Shown here: piece after piece, positions 1-12,131 of the stretch
How the letters are laid out: every line of letters begins with the position of its first letter
Position numbering within the stretch: the first letter of the stretch is position 1
Assembly (NCBI GenBank): GCA_039621445.1
Contig: CP154955.1
Location: 28,837,471-28,901,470, forward strand
From: Euglena gracilis
Taxonomy: Eukaryota; Euglenida; Euglenophyceae; Euglenales
Direction of reading: 5' to 3'
DNA: 64,000 bases
The notes under the pieces: generated by a model
The model's database searches: none
What the model saw: only the letters and a program-made list of their open reading frames with translations
Told to the model about the DNA's origin: nothing
Made by a program: the position numbers and the translations under genes

Positions 1-1030
1 AGCTGCTGGCTCTGTTGGGAGTGTTTCCAAAAAATTATCTGGGGCAAACCCTCTCAGCGCAGGGATTTAAAACCACGGTCCCCTCACCCGCCCAGGGTTT
101 ACTCCCCTGCTCCGCCCAGGGGGGGGGGGGCATCCAGCGGGGAATCCAGTGGGTAAGGCCCTTCGGGTCACCCCCCGGAGGGGAGGAGAGGGGGTCCAGC
201 TGACCCACCGGCCCTGCCCCTTTTGAATAAAATCCCTGTCTCCGTGGGATGCTCTTCCAAAGCCCCTGTGACCAGTGAGAGCACCGCTGCCCATGCACGT
301 CGACAATTGTTGCAAGCGGGGGCAAAAGGCGCGCACTTCATGCTCCCCACAATGATGCCTTCCGACAGCGTCCAAAAATGCACTTCGTCGGAGGCAGGCC
401 GTCGGTTCTGCTGGGCCAGAGAGGAGTGGGATACTTTTCCACCCCAACCCAAGGTGCCCCAACAACCCCAAGATCCACCCTGCAAAGATTCCATTTGTGT
501 TTCTTTGTCAGCTTCGTGCGGATTGTGCATCGAACCAACAAGACCGACCAACACAGGTTGGTCCCACCTGTGTCTCTGACGTGTTCAACAGGCGGACACT
601 CCTGTGGCAGGTCAGACCCACACCAAGAATCCAGGGGGGATTGGAATTGGAGGCCTTTGGAAAAACTGCGGGGAAAATCGCGGAAAATTGCGAAAAAAAC
701 AATTCCTTGACTCTAATCCTTGCAAACATTTGAAACCCTCAAAAATCCTACTTTAATGGCATGCTTTTATAAAATTTTGATCATGGGGGCTGCATCTCAC
801 CTTCCTTGAACGACCATAAATGCCAAGCAACCATCACTGCCTGATCGCAACTGTCCACCGCCGGGAGGGCGCTCACCTGGTGAAAGTGGACAAGCCCAAC
901 GGCGAAAGTGCAAATGTGAGATGGCACACCTCACCTACTGATCTTTCCAGCGACGGCAAGACCTTCTCTGGGGCTTTTTGCAACAACATTGCAGATGGAG
1001 CATACCCCTCTCTACGTGCGGAATGGATAA
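1..1030. other. No recognisable gene; G/C-run repeat DNA
   Basis: A run of about ten G at 120-130 lies in a GC-rich patch (75-215) that resembles the cassette near 2040-2260, with shared pieces such as a ccagtggg/ggacccacc motif close to G runs. An open stretch at 820-1035 starts with ATG and is not simple repeat, but I recognise no family in it and see no convincing splice partners. I leave it uncalled. Confidence 0.4.
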
Positions 1031-1034
1031 ATGT

Positions 1035-1150
1035 GCCTGTGTGCACATGTGTGTGTGTGTGTGTGTGCGCGCGCGCGTGCGTGCGCGCGTGCATGCGTGG
1101 TTGCCTGCATGTGTGCACGTGGTGCATGAGTGCATGTGTGTGCACACTAA
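1035..1150. repeat. GT/GC microsatellite
   Basis: Alternating gtgtgt, gcgcgc and gtgcat tracts. The open frames over it are composition artefacts. Confidence 0.8.
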
Positions 1151-1559
1151 TATAAATAAAATGGTTGCCACGTTATCACCGCACAGTCAGAAGAGAGGTG
1201 TGTGCGACAGCTTGGCAGTGGATAATGCTTGCCGAAAAGAAAAAAGACCAATTATGCAAGCAAACATGCTGTCCGTGCGTTGACAGTCCCTGTGGATGTC
1301 GGGTGTGAGAATAAGGACCTGGGCAAATCAGTGATTTAGTGAATTTATCCAGTTCGGAGCGATTCACTTTCTCCAGCCCACCTCCTGCACAAAAAAAAAG
1401 TTCTGCAGCAGTAAACAATTTAATGGTGTCGCGGCGTGCACAGCACACAACAAAACCTGACATGGAATCGCCAGTAACAAAAACAGCTGTTTTGTGGCCA
1501 GGTAAAAGCATGTTAAAAAATGCATTCAACAAAAAGCAGAGTCATGGCACAAAGTCATG

Positions 1560-1828
1560 GCCCCCATACCACCCCCATACCCCATACCCCATACCCCATA
1601 CCCCATACTCCATACCCCATACCCCATACCCCCCATAACCCCCCAAAATAAACCTCATCTTAACCTCATCTTTTGCAAGCTAATCGCGCAACGTATGAAA
1701 CTGTTCGAGTGCCCGGGGGGGGCACCCGCCCCCCCCCCCGGACCCCCCCGGCAAAAAAAAAAAACAACCTCATCTTTGTCCCCCATACCCCATACCCCAT
1801 ACCCCATACCACCCCCATACCCCAGGTA
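1560..1828. repeat. CCCCATAC tandem arrays flanking a G/C-run core
   Basis: The 8-bp unit CCCCATAC is repeated at 1561-1635 and again, in the same orientation, at 1781-1828. The 150 bp between them hold cctcatctt repeats and opposing G and C runs (1716-1750). The right array ends in a short hairpin (ccccaggtatgggg). Confidence 0.75.
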
Positions 1829-2034
1829 TGGGGGCCCCACTTTGTGCCATATGTGAAAAAGCAATGGTAAAAAAGCTTTGGACCAGAAACCAGTTTCCTC
1901 AAAGGTCCAAATGAAAAAAAAATCGTCCAATACAACAATCGTCCAATACAATAAGAGAACAAGGAAAACACACGTCTGAAGGATGACTGCCGCCGAGGTC
2001 AGTGTCAACCAGCTTGGGGTCAGGGATTTTTTTT

Positions 2035-2260
2035 AAGACCGGGATGAGGGGGGGGGGGTCCGTGGGACCCACTTTTGGGGGTCGATTTTGGAGTAAAAAA
2101 AAACTTCGCGCTGGAAAAGGCCAAAAATGGCCAAAAACTCGCCTCCCGCGACCGCGGGGGACCCACAAAGTCCTTGGGGGTATCCCCCTGGGGAGGGGAG
2201 GAGGTCCAGTGGACCCACCCCCGCCTTACCCCCCCAGAGGGTCAAAGTCAAAAAAAACCC
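2035..2260. repeat. G/C-run cassette
   Basis: Opposed G and C runs with short internal inverted repeats, of the general type seen throughout the window. The flanks at 1860-2030 and 2260-3900 show no gene I can support; a G run of 13 lies near 3204-3217. Confidence 0.4.
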
Positions 2261-3907
2261 TGCTTGGGGTGGTAGCTAAAAAGAGGGCCTTCCACACATC
2301 CTGCCTTCGACGCCTGGTTCCTGAACGAAAAGAGCACAAGATGCCTCCTGCCACGTAACTCCTTTCCATAGACATAGGAATGGCATGATGAAAATACTGA
2401 ACACCCCGAATACAGGCGCCATTATATTCATGTTTTGATTTTTTTTTGCATCATTTTGACTTTTTGGCTTTTTTCAACAAAAATATTTGCAAAGAGAACA
2501 TCGTGTTCATACAAACGCAGCACCTGGAGGAGGCAGGTTTCTTCTGGGAAATCCAAAAATAATTAGCCCATCAAATTCTCCAAGCTGGACTGCAGTTCAC
2601 ACGGTGGGTGAAAAGACGAAACGGTTTTGGCACCCTCAATAATCAGCAAGCAAAATTCCTTTTGAAATGAAGAGGTTGTCCAACCAACTGATTTTACGTG
2701 ATGGGGGCAGAGGCTGCCTCCCTGCTTCGGGTGTGTTCGCAGGGATTTCAAACAGGGGTCTCAATGGAGAATGGCCGGTCCCTGATGCGCACACATGCGT
2801 GCGATGCCTGGATGAAGCATCACCTCTCCTGGGTCTTCAACCCTGGGGCACAGGGTGTCTTAATTGTGTGGATGACGTGCGCACACAATGCGTACATATA
2901 TGGCGGCAGGTGTGTGCGGTTGGATGCTGAATGTGGGTCCCTGGGGGCAAGGGCCTCCCACGCGGACCTGAGTGGGTACTCCACCGGAGGCAAGTACCCA
3001 CTATTTTCCTCTATTTTCAGCGCAAAGGGTCTATGGGGTTCTATTTTCAGCCGAATTCTTTCCCCTCCCCGGGTCAAAAGGAAAAAAACCTCTATATGCA
3101 AAACAATTACCCACAAAATACATTCCCAAAAAATTCTGTTGTGTTCTTTTCGTATTTTTGGATTCTTTTCTTTGAGGTCTTTTTTGCTTACATTAGCAAT
3201 GCACGGGGGGGGGGGGGATGGAGGGTGGTTGGGAGGTCAGATCACAATTGAGTAACAGTTTTTCCTGTGCTGAATTTGAAACCCTAAGCATGAAATGCAT
3301 AGATTCACTTTCCTGTGGTGTGACACCACCCGCCGTCAAGGAAGAAAAAAATGAATAAAGCCCTGGGGAAAAAATGGGGGGGCTTGAAAAAAAAAGCTCA
3401 AAAATTGTGTTTTTGCACATTATTTGAGAGTCTGAGTGGTGGGTTGGGGCTGCTGGAAAACCACAGCCGATGCTTTGGGATCAGCATAAATGGGGGAGCC
3501 GGCACAAACGGGGGGTCAGCTTAAATGGGAAGGGGGTTTGTGGAGTGTGGGTCTTTTCGTTCACAATGGAGACAAAGCACGAACCCGGGATTCCTACATC
3601 GCCATCCAGCCCCCATTTTCGACCACTTGGGAGCAAGCACATCCCAAATGGTTAGGAGGGGAATGTAATTTTTAAAGTTTGTGTGAAATATGTGGAAATG
3701 ATGGACTGTTTATTGATTCTTTTGGGTTTCTCCCAAGCTTAGAGCTGGATGTAGAATGAACCAGTCAAATACCTTTACTTCCCGTCCAGCCCGCTTCAGC
3801 TTAAATACTTTCAGCTCGCAGTTTGGGGCCCAAGGAATAGAATTCTAAAAAATAAATCTGAAGTTATAGAGACGCATATGGACAACATATGACACGCATA
3901 AGCCCGG

Positions 3908-4520
3908 GTACCCTCACCCCCCCCCTATTTGGCTGATGACCGGGCTCCTTCGGACCCCCAATTAGCCAATTAGGGGGGGGGGGACAATTAGGGGGGGGTT
4001 ACCCCGGCCAATGGCCATTTGTGTGTTTTTTTAAATAAAAAAAAAACAACGTGTTTTTATTTAAAAAAAAACAGTTAAAAAATATAAAAACACAAAAGGA
4101 AAATTTCATTGAAAAAACTCGTTATGATTCTCCCAAACCATACTTTGAATCCCACCAAGTTCAAAAACTGCCAACTACAACAGAAAATGGTTAAAAAAAA
4201 TCGTCCAAAAATGCAACAAAAATGGAATTGTATGATTTTTTTCAGTTTTGTGGAAGGAAATTTTTTGGCAGAAACTACCCAGAAGTCGCCAAAAATGGTT
4301 GAAAATGTGCATTCAAAAATTTTTCCATGCAAAACCTAGTGGGCGTTTTTTTTTTAAAAAAAACATTGTTAGAATTAAAAACAACAACAAAAAAACAATG
4401 TCAAAAAAAACAGCCTGGCCCACTATGGCCTGACCCCCCCCCCAATTGGCTAATGGACCGTCCAACGGGACCCCCAATTAGCCAATTAGGGGGGGGGGGA
4501 ATTAGGGGGGGGGTGAGGGT
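3908..4520. mobile_element. Inverted-repeat element with C/G-run ends, copy 1
   Basis: Outer ends are inverted copies: GTACCCTCACCCCCCCCC at the left and its complement at 4508-4520. Both sides then carry AATTAG/ATTGGC motifs next to C or G runs. An AT-rich core (4015-4425) with T8A8 tracts is shared with 12350-12760. No clear target duplication was found. It looks like one non-autonomous element interrupted by another. Confidence 0.55.
4080..4420. repeat. Dispersed AT-rich repeat, copy 1
   Basis: About 260 bp (4090-4350) match 12430-12680 closely, including aaaatttcattgaaaaaact and tgtgcattcaaaaattttt. T-run/A-run hairpins flank both copies, so this is a dispersed non-coding element; frames across it are not genes. 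Confidence 0.75.
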
Positions 4521-5559
4521 ACGAGTGGCAGGGCAGGGAAGGGGTGGTCTGGAATGGGGCATTCCAAGTAAGAGACAGGGTTTCAGTTTGACATAAGGTT
4601 TCGGTTTGGATTAGGTAAGGCCAGGTGTGAGATATTGGAGGAGGGGATGGACCCATCCGGCTTCAGAAATCTGAAGGAACGCAACGGCAGTTGGTGCTTT
4701 TGGACATAAAAATGCAGTTGTTCCGAGCGGCGGGAGGACCCCCTCTCCCTGCAAAATCAACGCTCATCGCCTTGCCCTGCTGCACCATGCTGAAGATACC
4801 TCGTTTGTGGCCGATGTCTAAATTGCTTGCGGTGAAATGCCAGTGTTTTCCCAATTTCATTTTCGCCAGATGAGGTTTCAAACGCGAACTGTGGCGGCCT
4901 TTGCAACAGGTCAAGCATGTGATCGGATGCAGCAACCCGAGGTTCAAACTCCCAAATGGACGCCGCATCTCTCATTGTGTCAATGGAAACAGGCGCATGA
5001 TTTGGCAAAATTCATCAATTGCAAAAATGACCGTTCATGGAAAACGAGGAGTAGCATGGAGGCGGAGCCGGCTTCTTAATTACTCCCTTTCAGCAACCCC
5101 AGGGTGGCACCTTGTGATATTTGATGCCAGCCCATAGTAGTAGTGCTGTCCCCCCAGGGTCAATTTGTGCCTTGGCTGAAACCAATCAAGGCAACCCTTG
5201 AACAAAATTCCATTTTGCGGTAACTTCGGTACCGTGGGTGTGCGTTTGCATCACCCCTCACAAAACCCAACCCCTCCCATGCCTGGCTTTCCCTGTGCAA
5301 AGTTTGCCGCAATCACATTTTTGGGGCTGCTAAGGTGCACAAATGTTGTCTGTATGAAACCCTCCTCTCACGGGGGTCAGTTTTTTGGCCAATGGATCCC
5401 CCAATAAACAACAATCCATCTGTTCAAATTTCACCAGAAAGGTGACGCTGGGCTGAGCTTGGGAGATAAGGTTTGCATGGCATCACAGGCTTGCATGGAC
5501 CAGCAATTTTCTTCCCCAGTGCAAGAGTGCCAGGGAAGTAGTTTCTTATGCACTTTGAC

Positions 5560-5650
5560 TACCCCCCCCTAAATGACCCTATTAATGTTGCTTCAGGACC
5601 CCCCAAAGGGTCATCTAGGGGGGGGGGGTCATTTAGGGGGGGGATGCTTT
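5560..5650. repeat. Palindromic C/G-run cassette
   Basis: CCCCCCCCTAAATGACCC is answered about 50 bp later by GGTCATTTAGGGGGGGG, with a second GGTCATCTAGGG in the loop. It lies just upstream of the transposase remains. The preceding 4520-5560 holds no gene I recognise. Confidence 0.6.
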
Positions 5651-5697
5651 TCCCATTTGAAAAATTGCTCTGCCGTGGGCGTCCGTTTCACAGCACT

Positions 5698-8081
5698 ATG
5701 AAGCAGACTACTCTTTCTTTTGTCCCCCGGGTCCGAATGCCCGACTCCCGGGCTCAAGGGGCGGTGGTTGCGACCAGTTCCACGGCCGTGGATTTGGTTG
5801 CTGCTGGCGGGGCATGCAACATCCGCTTCCAGCTTTTTTTCCCCTTCCACCAGTTTGCTGTCTGCTTTTGTTCTTTTGTTCGTACTCGTTCTCCTATCCA
5901 CCATTTCCCCAGACGTGAGACGTTTTTTCATCACGGTGTGCAAACTGCAAACTGGTGAAATGTTCCACACTCTGAAGTTGCCAGCCCAAAAAAAACCGAG
6001 TGGGCCACCAATGTGTGGAAATGGAAGTGGCACTTCTGGAAGCCAAGAAACGGACGTTGTCCCCAGTTCCAATATCTGCCCCCTGTTGTTCCCACACCGG
6101 TCGGAAGCGGGCAGGAAGCCGCGACTGAAGCAAGAAAGGAAAGAAGGGAGTTGGATGTGAGGCAGCCCGTGAACGTTCTCAATTATCGTGACACACACTC
6201 AACCAACAGTACACTGGAACGCTTCCCCGAGATTTCAAAGTCCACCCTTTTGCGAAAGAAGAGGAAGGAGGCCAAGTTGCGAAAGGAGTTGTGGAAAGGA
6301 AAGGGCACCAGCAAGAGGACAAAGGGTTTCTCTAAGTATGACACCCTTGCAAAACAGCGGTATCAATTTTTCACCAACATTCGTGACCTACACGGTGGTG
6401 TTTCTCGTGGGCTGTTGGAGGCTTATGCACTCACGTTGCCAGACGACGTGAAAAAGGATTACTTCCAAGTCAGGATGATTTCTGGAAACGGTGGCGCACA
6501 TTTTATGACGTGGTGTACCGTCGCGTGTCAGGTCTGAAGCAGTATGTGCCCACGGATAACTCCACTCGCATCGAAACTTTCAACGGCCTCCTTCACTCTC
6601 TGTATCAAGAAACCCACTTCCAGACAATTCTGTGTGGGGATGAGACAGGGGTGAGGATCAGGGATGGTCACCTTTTCTTTTCCGGCTATCTTTATAAAAA
6701 ATTTGATCCAAACTGAATTTTTTTATAAAGAAAATACCATCCCTGGTGAGGATGGAAGAGATGCCTGGGACGACGTTAGAGAAGAAAGGTTCAGCCAAAG
6801 TTCCACTTCTCACAACGGGGGGGGGACAAGGCGATGTTCACGGTGTTTCTCACAAGCCGCATGGATTTGGATGTGCGTGGCAAAGTGTTGCAGGTGATAA
6901 CTTGTTCTGTTTTTCCTGGCCCTCACATCCACTCCCTCTAAGGTGTCCAAGCTGCAACCACACCTGTTGTTCAAGGGTGCAGAGAAGCGCCGTATCTGGT
7001 CTGAAGTGAACCAAGCTGCCCAAATCTTGTCGTGCACTGCTTCAACCACTCACAATGGCTGGCAGACAGGATCAACGTTCTTAGAGTGGATCAAGCAAGA
7101 AACCAAGCTCCTGAAAAGCTGTCCTTGTGATTGATCTGTATGCGGCCCATCGGGAATCCGAAGTCCTGGAATATGCCAAACAAAATGGCATCCACCTGGT
7201 GTTTGTACCTAGTGGATGTACCGGGTTGGTACAGGTTTGGCCGCAATACGAAAGTGTTATACTTCCTGTGTAATAGGTCATGGATGTGTTTGTAAATTCA
7301 CCGTTCAAGAGGATTGTGCGGCAAGAACACCTGGCGTGGAGAGCTGAACAGATCAAAGCAGGAACTCCTGGAGTGAAGCCAAGTCGAGAACAAGTAATGT
7401 GTTGGGTTGTGACAGCTTGGGAAAAAGTGCCAGGTATTTACACTGTTGACAAACAAAACATTCACCTCTGTTTATTTTTAGTGGCAACCATTCAACGTGG
7501 TATGGAGGACCTCATCCTCAAGCCTGCGCTGAATGAGACCACTCCACCTCCGCTGGTTGTACAGCCCGTACAACCCGCAGCACCTTCTGAGGTTCAAGCC
7601 ATCAACAACGCCATACAAGATTTGGAGCAGCTTGGAGAAGTACCAGAGGGGACCGAGGGTACCGAGACCAGACAAGAAGAAGAAGTTCCTGTTCCTGAAC
7701 AGCGCGCAACAGCTGAGGAGCCGCCGCCGCCGGCGGTGCCGGTTGTGCAACTCCCTGTCCTAGATAAGCAGGAATCTCACCCCGAAGTCTGCCTGTACTG
7801 TATGCGTCCACTGAGAGCATCTCCCAGACTTCCACTTCTTCTCCAGAAAATTTTCCCACTCCCCTCCGAAAGAAAATGACCGTTTTACCCATCAGGGCAG
7901 GGATACCATGTCTTCGAATCACTCGTGGGACATTTCATTGGGTTGTGACGTGCAGTTTCTTTCCAACTTCCAAAAGTAGAAGTTTGCTCCGACAGCCATC
8001 CACTGCCCAAAGTGCGGCATCTGGCTCCACCGCAGCTGCATGTCCACCAACAGTCGTGGTAATTGCAACTTTTGCCCTTAA
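5698..8081 (+). pseudogene. Pogo/Tigger-like DDE transposase, decayed
   Basis: This encodes or encoded a DDE_1-type (CENP-B/pogo/Tigger) DNA transposase. In order: an N-terminal KQTTLSFV stretch (5698-) resembling a PCNA-interacting box; a CENP-B/psq-like helix-turn-helix region around 6150-6300 (RDTHS..LERFPEISKSTL); the first catalytic Asp in GDETGVR (6639-6641); the second in VIDLYAAH (7133-7135); the third in MDVFVNSPFK (7283-7285). Three short GT-AG introns fit the frame: 6894-6942, 7235-7276 and 7434-7481. A proline- and glutamate-rich tail follows, then a cysteine/histidine cluster (CPKC..HRSC..CNFC) ending at 8081 that resembles a PHD/RING-type zinc finger. The frame is broken near 6470, in a G9 run near 6822, and in an A4 run near 7114. 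Two of the breaks are in homopolymers, so sequence error is an alternative to decay. The start and the 5840-6010 segment are uncertain. Confidence 0.75.
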
Positions 8082-8130
8082 CCTGGCCACTGACCCCTTC
8101 TCACACCGCTCCTTGCAACATGAGCTGAAC

Positions 8131-8609
8131 CATAGCTGGCGTTTTTTTTGTTTTTTTTAAAAAAACGTTTTTTTTGTTTTTTATTAAAAAAAACAGGCAA
8201 AAAAAACGGCAAAAAAAACAAAGGGGAAAATGATGGTCGCAAGGGTGCACCAATCTTAGCTCAATGACGTGAAAACCAATACTTTTTGGTGTTCACAACC
8301 AGATGGTCCAATAGGGCATTTTTCGCCATTTTGGGATGTTTCAACTTGAACATCCAATTTGGTGTCTTTCTCTCGCTGAGTATGTGTCTTCAACAAGGAT
8401 GGTCAAAATAGGGCATTTTTCTGCCATTTTGGGATGTTTCAACTTGAAACATCCCAAATTTGGTGTCTTTCTCTGCCTGAGGATGGGCAAAAAAAAGCTA
8501 AAATTAAAGGCAAAATTTTTTTTTGCCCTGGACCCTCAATGGCGTTTTTTTTGTTTTTTTAAAAAAACGTGTTTTTTTTGACTTCGTTTTAAACGAAGTG
8601 CCAGCTATG
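8131..8609. mobile_element. Non-autonomous element with 8-bp TSD AGCTGAAC
   Basis: Termini CATAGCTGGC (8131) and GCCAGCTATG (8609) are perfect inverted repeats, followed inward by T-run/A-run hairpins. The 8 bp AGCTGAAC is duplicated exactly at 8123-8130 and 8610-8617. There is no coding capacity. Two tandem copies of an 80-90-bp unit (ttttgggatgtttcaacttg) lie at about 8300-8480. Confidence 0.85.
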
Positions 8610-8679
8610 AGCTGAACTGAGTGAAGTGAGATGTCCTGATTTCCCCTGCGTCGCATTCGGTGAAGGCTCCCTTATGGCA

Positions 8680-8740
8680 AAAAAATGACCCCCCCCAGGG
8701 GGTCATCTGGGGGGTCATTTAGGGGGGGTAATGACAGACA
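8680..8740. repeat. Small C/G-run hairpin
   Basis: ATGACCCCCCCCC is followed by GGTCATCTGGGG and GGTCATTTAGGGGGGGG, the same grammar as the cassette at 5560-5650. Confidence 0.5.
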
Positions 8741-8764
8741 CCCACCCCCCTCCGGGGTCCAAAT

Positions 8765-9006
8765 TACACCATTGCTCAAGGTGTGTCCGACTCCACCCCC
8801 ACACTAGGGGGGGGGGGGGCTCACTGACTGGTTTTTTTTTGGCTCCAAACCTCCCAGCCTCAAAATGCATTGCTTTTTGAATGGCCAAAGTGACCGACCC
8901 CCCCGGGGGGTAAGTGGTGGGTGACTGGTTTTTGAAAAGCGACTGACTTTTCTTTCAAAATGTAAAGTGACCCTACCCCCCCCCCGGGTCAGTAAACAAT
9001 GGCATG
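8765..9006. mobile_element. Non-autonomous element, imperfect 8-bp TSD
   Basis: Left end TACACCATTGCTCAAGG and the complement of the right end CATGCCATTGTTTACTG are related inverted repeats. Flanks GTCCAAAT (8757-8764) and GTCCGGAT (9007-9014) agree at 6 of 8 bases. Internal gactgactgg motifs and C/G runs match the elements at 28406-28752 and 37394-37743, so this is an older member of that family. Confidence 0.65.
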
Positions 9007-9014
9007 GTCCGGAT

Positions 9015-9985
9015 CCTTCCCCCCTTCATTTTAAACCCTGGTCGTCACTCTGGTTGGCGAGAAGAGAGGCATGTTCTGTGCTCCGGTCTTAGGGGACCTT
9101 AATGCAACCGCTGATGATAGGTACAAATGCGCACAATTGAGAAGATGGATGCGCACACCCCCAGCCCTTGGTTTGAACCAAAGTCAGCCGAGTTTCCCAA
9201 TAGCCAAGGCACGTGTGCACGTGCGCCTTTATGGGCACATGCGCTTGGTTAGGGGCTTTGCAACAGAAATAGTGTGCACTCTCATGGTTTTTCACAAAGC
9301 TGTATCACTCCCCAAGTAGGGTGGTGACATTCGTGAAAAGTGGTCGGAAAGAAAAGTAAAAAAAAGTGAAGTTTTGTGAAATTTCAGGGGCCGGAAATTT
9401 CAGTCACCACCCTATCCCCAGGATCTCCAAACTCAAAAAAAATATGCTCTGATTACACACCTTGTTGTCCATGGTTGTACACACTGTAACTCAGGAATAA
9501 GATTGATATTAAACACACCAATGGTATCCAGGAACTGCAGAGAAGGAATTCAGGCAGAATCACAGGGAGTGAGTCCTGGGAAATTAAGAACAAGAAGTGT
9601 CAACATTTCTTGTTGAAAATGATGTGAATTGTTTCAACCATATTGCCTCATAATTAGCAGTTTGTTATTTTGGACGCTCTTTTTTAACTTGCTTTTAACG
9701 ATGTTTTTTAATGAACCACCCACAAGGCTTTAGATCAGAAATTTTTTGAAAGCATATTTTCAATCATTTTTGGACAAATTCTGGGTCATTCTTGCCAAAA
9801 TTGCCCTCCCCAAAAATGGAAAAAAAACCAAACAGCAGAAAATAGAAGAAAAGAAGAGAAATAATAAGAGAATAAGAGAAAGAAGAATTGGAGAATAAGA
9901 GAAGAATTTTTCCAAATGGAAAAATATGGAATTTTTTTGACCAAACACAATTGAGAATGTGGAGAAGAGATTTTGGCTCAAAGCC
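9015..9985. other. No gene seen
   Basis: Unique-looking, mostly AT-rich DNA with short purine tracts (9830-9905). Open frames exist but show no recognisable domain and no codon-like pattern. Confidence 0.5.
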
Positions 9986-9989
9986 AAAG

Positions 9990-10210
9990 GGGGTGGCGCG
10001 GGTCACGGGGGGGTCACGGGGGGGGTCACGGGGGGGGTCACGGGGGGCAAATGGCAGTTTCGGGGACCTTGTGGGTGGACTCGGTGAGAACATGGAAGGC
10101 ACAAATCGCTGCCCATCGATTGCAAACCTCCTTGCACAGTCAAAAATTTCGCACCCCTCATTTGCGGGTCACGGGGGGGTCACGGGGGGGGTCACGGGGT
10201 CACGGGGACC
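9990..10210. repeat. GGTCACGGGG iterated repeat
   Basis: ggtcacggggg units are iterated at about 9998-10045 and again in the same orientation at 10166-10205, with about 120 bp of unrelated DNA between. Confidence 0.75.
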
Positions 10211-10440
10211 GCACCCCCAAAGGGGGCTAGTCCAGTTCAGTCCGTTTTTGGACCCGCCCCAACCCCCCTGGTTCAGTTCAGTTCCGGACTCTACATGGGG
10301 GGGGGTCTGCGGGACCCCCCCCTGTACCTGACCGGAACCCAACCGGACCAGTAGACTCGCCAAAAAAATGGCCTCAAAATAGCCAAAAATGACCTTACCC
10401 CCCCCCCTTTATTTGACCCCCCCCTTTACTACAAAAAAGA

Positions 10441-10614
10441 GGTCTCGGACGCCGGTTCTGTCCAAAGCCCGGCGTTCCAAACACCGGTTCCGTCCGAAGG
10501 ACGGAACCGGCGTTTGGAACGCCGGGCTTTGGATCCAAACGCCGGTTCCGTCCGAAGGACGGAACCGGCGTTTGGAACGCCGGGCTTTGGACAGAACCGG
10601 CGTCCGAGACCTCT
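10441..10614. repeat. Large GC-rich palindrome
   Basis: Blocks of ACGCCGGTTCTGTCC and its complement GGACAGAACCGGCGT alternate with gccgggctttgg, so almost all of 10441-10614 can fold on itself (gaggtctcgg at the left pairs with ccgagacctc at the right). Confidence 0.85.
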
Positions 10615-11446
10615 TGTTTAAGCCGGCGTTTTAGAGACGCCGGGCTCAGGACAGAACCGGCGTCCCCACCCTTCGGCCAAAGGACACTCCCAGGACCAAT
10701 CTCCGACCACTGATCTGCAATGTCACACCACTTTGCACTTCACCAAATTCCGGCGATCGCGAGGGTATTTCTGGCTGTGTCGATCGTCCTGGTACAAAAT
10801 CACCCCTCGATCGAAAGCTCTTTTCATCAGACGACTGGCGATCACCACCAAATTCAGCCACGTCGCCTGGAGGTCTTATTTTCTGTCAGTGGGGAATCCT
10901 AATTTCACAACTCTGGTGCACCCCCAAGGCCCTCAGGTCGTTGATTCGAAGAGGAAAAACGTTTCTGTAAGGTTTATTAAGCATCTTAAACCAAAAATCA
11001 CTGAAAATCACCACAAATTTCGACTCAGATTCTGGCCGATCCGACGATCGCGAGCGTATCTCGGGCTGCGTGCAACGTTAGGGTACCAAGTTACCCCTCG
11101 ATCGAAAGCTCTTTTCAACAGACGACCAGCGGTGCTCATCAGACCTTTCCACGCTGCACGGTACTCTATTTCCAAATCTGGGCCAATTTTCACCAAATTT
11201 GGATATCCACCCTAGTGTCCCTAGATGGCAAAATTCATTGTCCTTGATGGTTGAAACACTCATACCAGCACCTTAGGGCCACTTTTGGGCACTTTTGGTG
11301 ACATTTTTTGGAATGAAAATCGGACGCCGGGCTTTGGACAAAGCCGGCGTCCCTAACGCCGGGCTTTAGGACAGAACCGGCGTCCGAAAGCCCGTGGGGG
11401 GGGACGCCGGTTCTGTCCTGAGCCCGGCGTCTCAAACGCCGGCTTA
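10614..11446. mobile_element. Element with ~50-bp inverted repeats of GCCGG type
   Basis: The left end (from about 10618, TTAAGCCGGCG...) and the complement of the right end (to about 11446, ...CGCCGGCTTAA) match over about 50 bp, including CTGAGCCCGGCGTCTC-type sequence. The interior holds two diverged copies (10700-10900; 10990-11200) of a dispersed unit marked by CCTCGATCGAAAGCTCTTTTC, also seen near 14570, 16285, 20150 and 28100. No transposase is present and no TSD was identified. Confidence 0.7.
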
Positions 11447-11519
11447 ATTGAGCATTTGGGTCCGGGTGAACTTTTTTTTCATGCGCCGAAGGCGCCGAAT
11501 TTTTTTTGCCCTCTTTGTA

Positions 11520-11650
11520 AAGGAATTTTTGACCCTATTTGACCCCCCCCTTATTTAATCCCCCCCTTATTTGAGCATTTGCGGGGTCCTTTGGCCCGTT
11601 GGTGTGCTCAAATAAAGGGGGGCCCCTCCCCTGTCCAGTCCAGTTCGCTT
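11520..11650. repeat. C/G-run hairpin with TTATTTGA arms
   Basis: CCCCCCCTTATTTGAGC pairs with GCTCAAATAAAGGGGGG across a 35-nt loop. A GCGCCGAAGGCGCC hairpin sits just upstream at 11483-11498. Near-copies lie at 12140-12335 and 22980-23195. Confidence 0.7.
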
Positions 11651-12130
11651 GAGTCTATAGGGGGGGTCCAGCCCCCCCCCCCAGTGCCAAGCCTCCAAAG
11701 CCGTATTGAAGTTGAAGTTGAAGTTGAAGTGAAGATTGCAGTTGAGGTTGAACTCGGACTTGATGGTCCACTGGTTTTTTTCTTTGGTTGACCAGTTAAA
11801 CTCTCATTGGTTTACCCAAAGCCTCCCTTCTGTGGGCCACGACCCTATATGATCATATGACCCCATATGACACATTTTTTTTGGTGAGAATGTGTTTCTT
11901 CGATAAGCCACAGCCAATGGTCGGCTCAATCTAGGTCGGCCGACCATGGTCGGCCCGACCTCTGGGATCATCATAGCCAATCATCCGCACGGAGCCGGGG
12001 GGGGGGCATAAGGCACAAGCCTTGTTGCACCGCCAAAAATGGCCAAATTGACATTGAATTTCATTGGGGTCCCAAATCTGGGTCACAGGGTTATGGGACA
12101 GAGGGAAGCGGGGGGGGGGGGTGCAGGGGG
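11650..12130. other. No gene; solo GGTCGGCCCGACC repeat end
   Basis: 11930-11996 carries GGTCGGCCCGACC palindromes followed by catagccaatcatccgcacgg. This matches the ends of the element at 29880-30900, so it is probably a solitary end or truncated copy. The rest is unremarkable. Confidence 0.5.
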
Positions 12131-12131
12131 G

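Noticed and set aside
820-1035. Possible coding exon (ATG at 820)
   Set aside because: Protein-like in places, but no family recognised, no clear splice sites, and it runs into a microsatellite.
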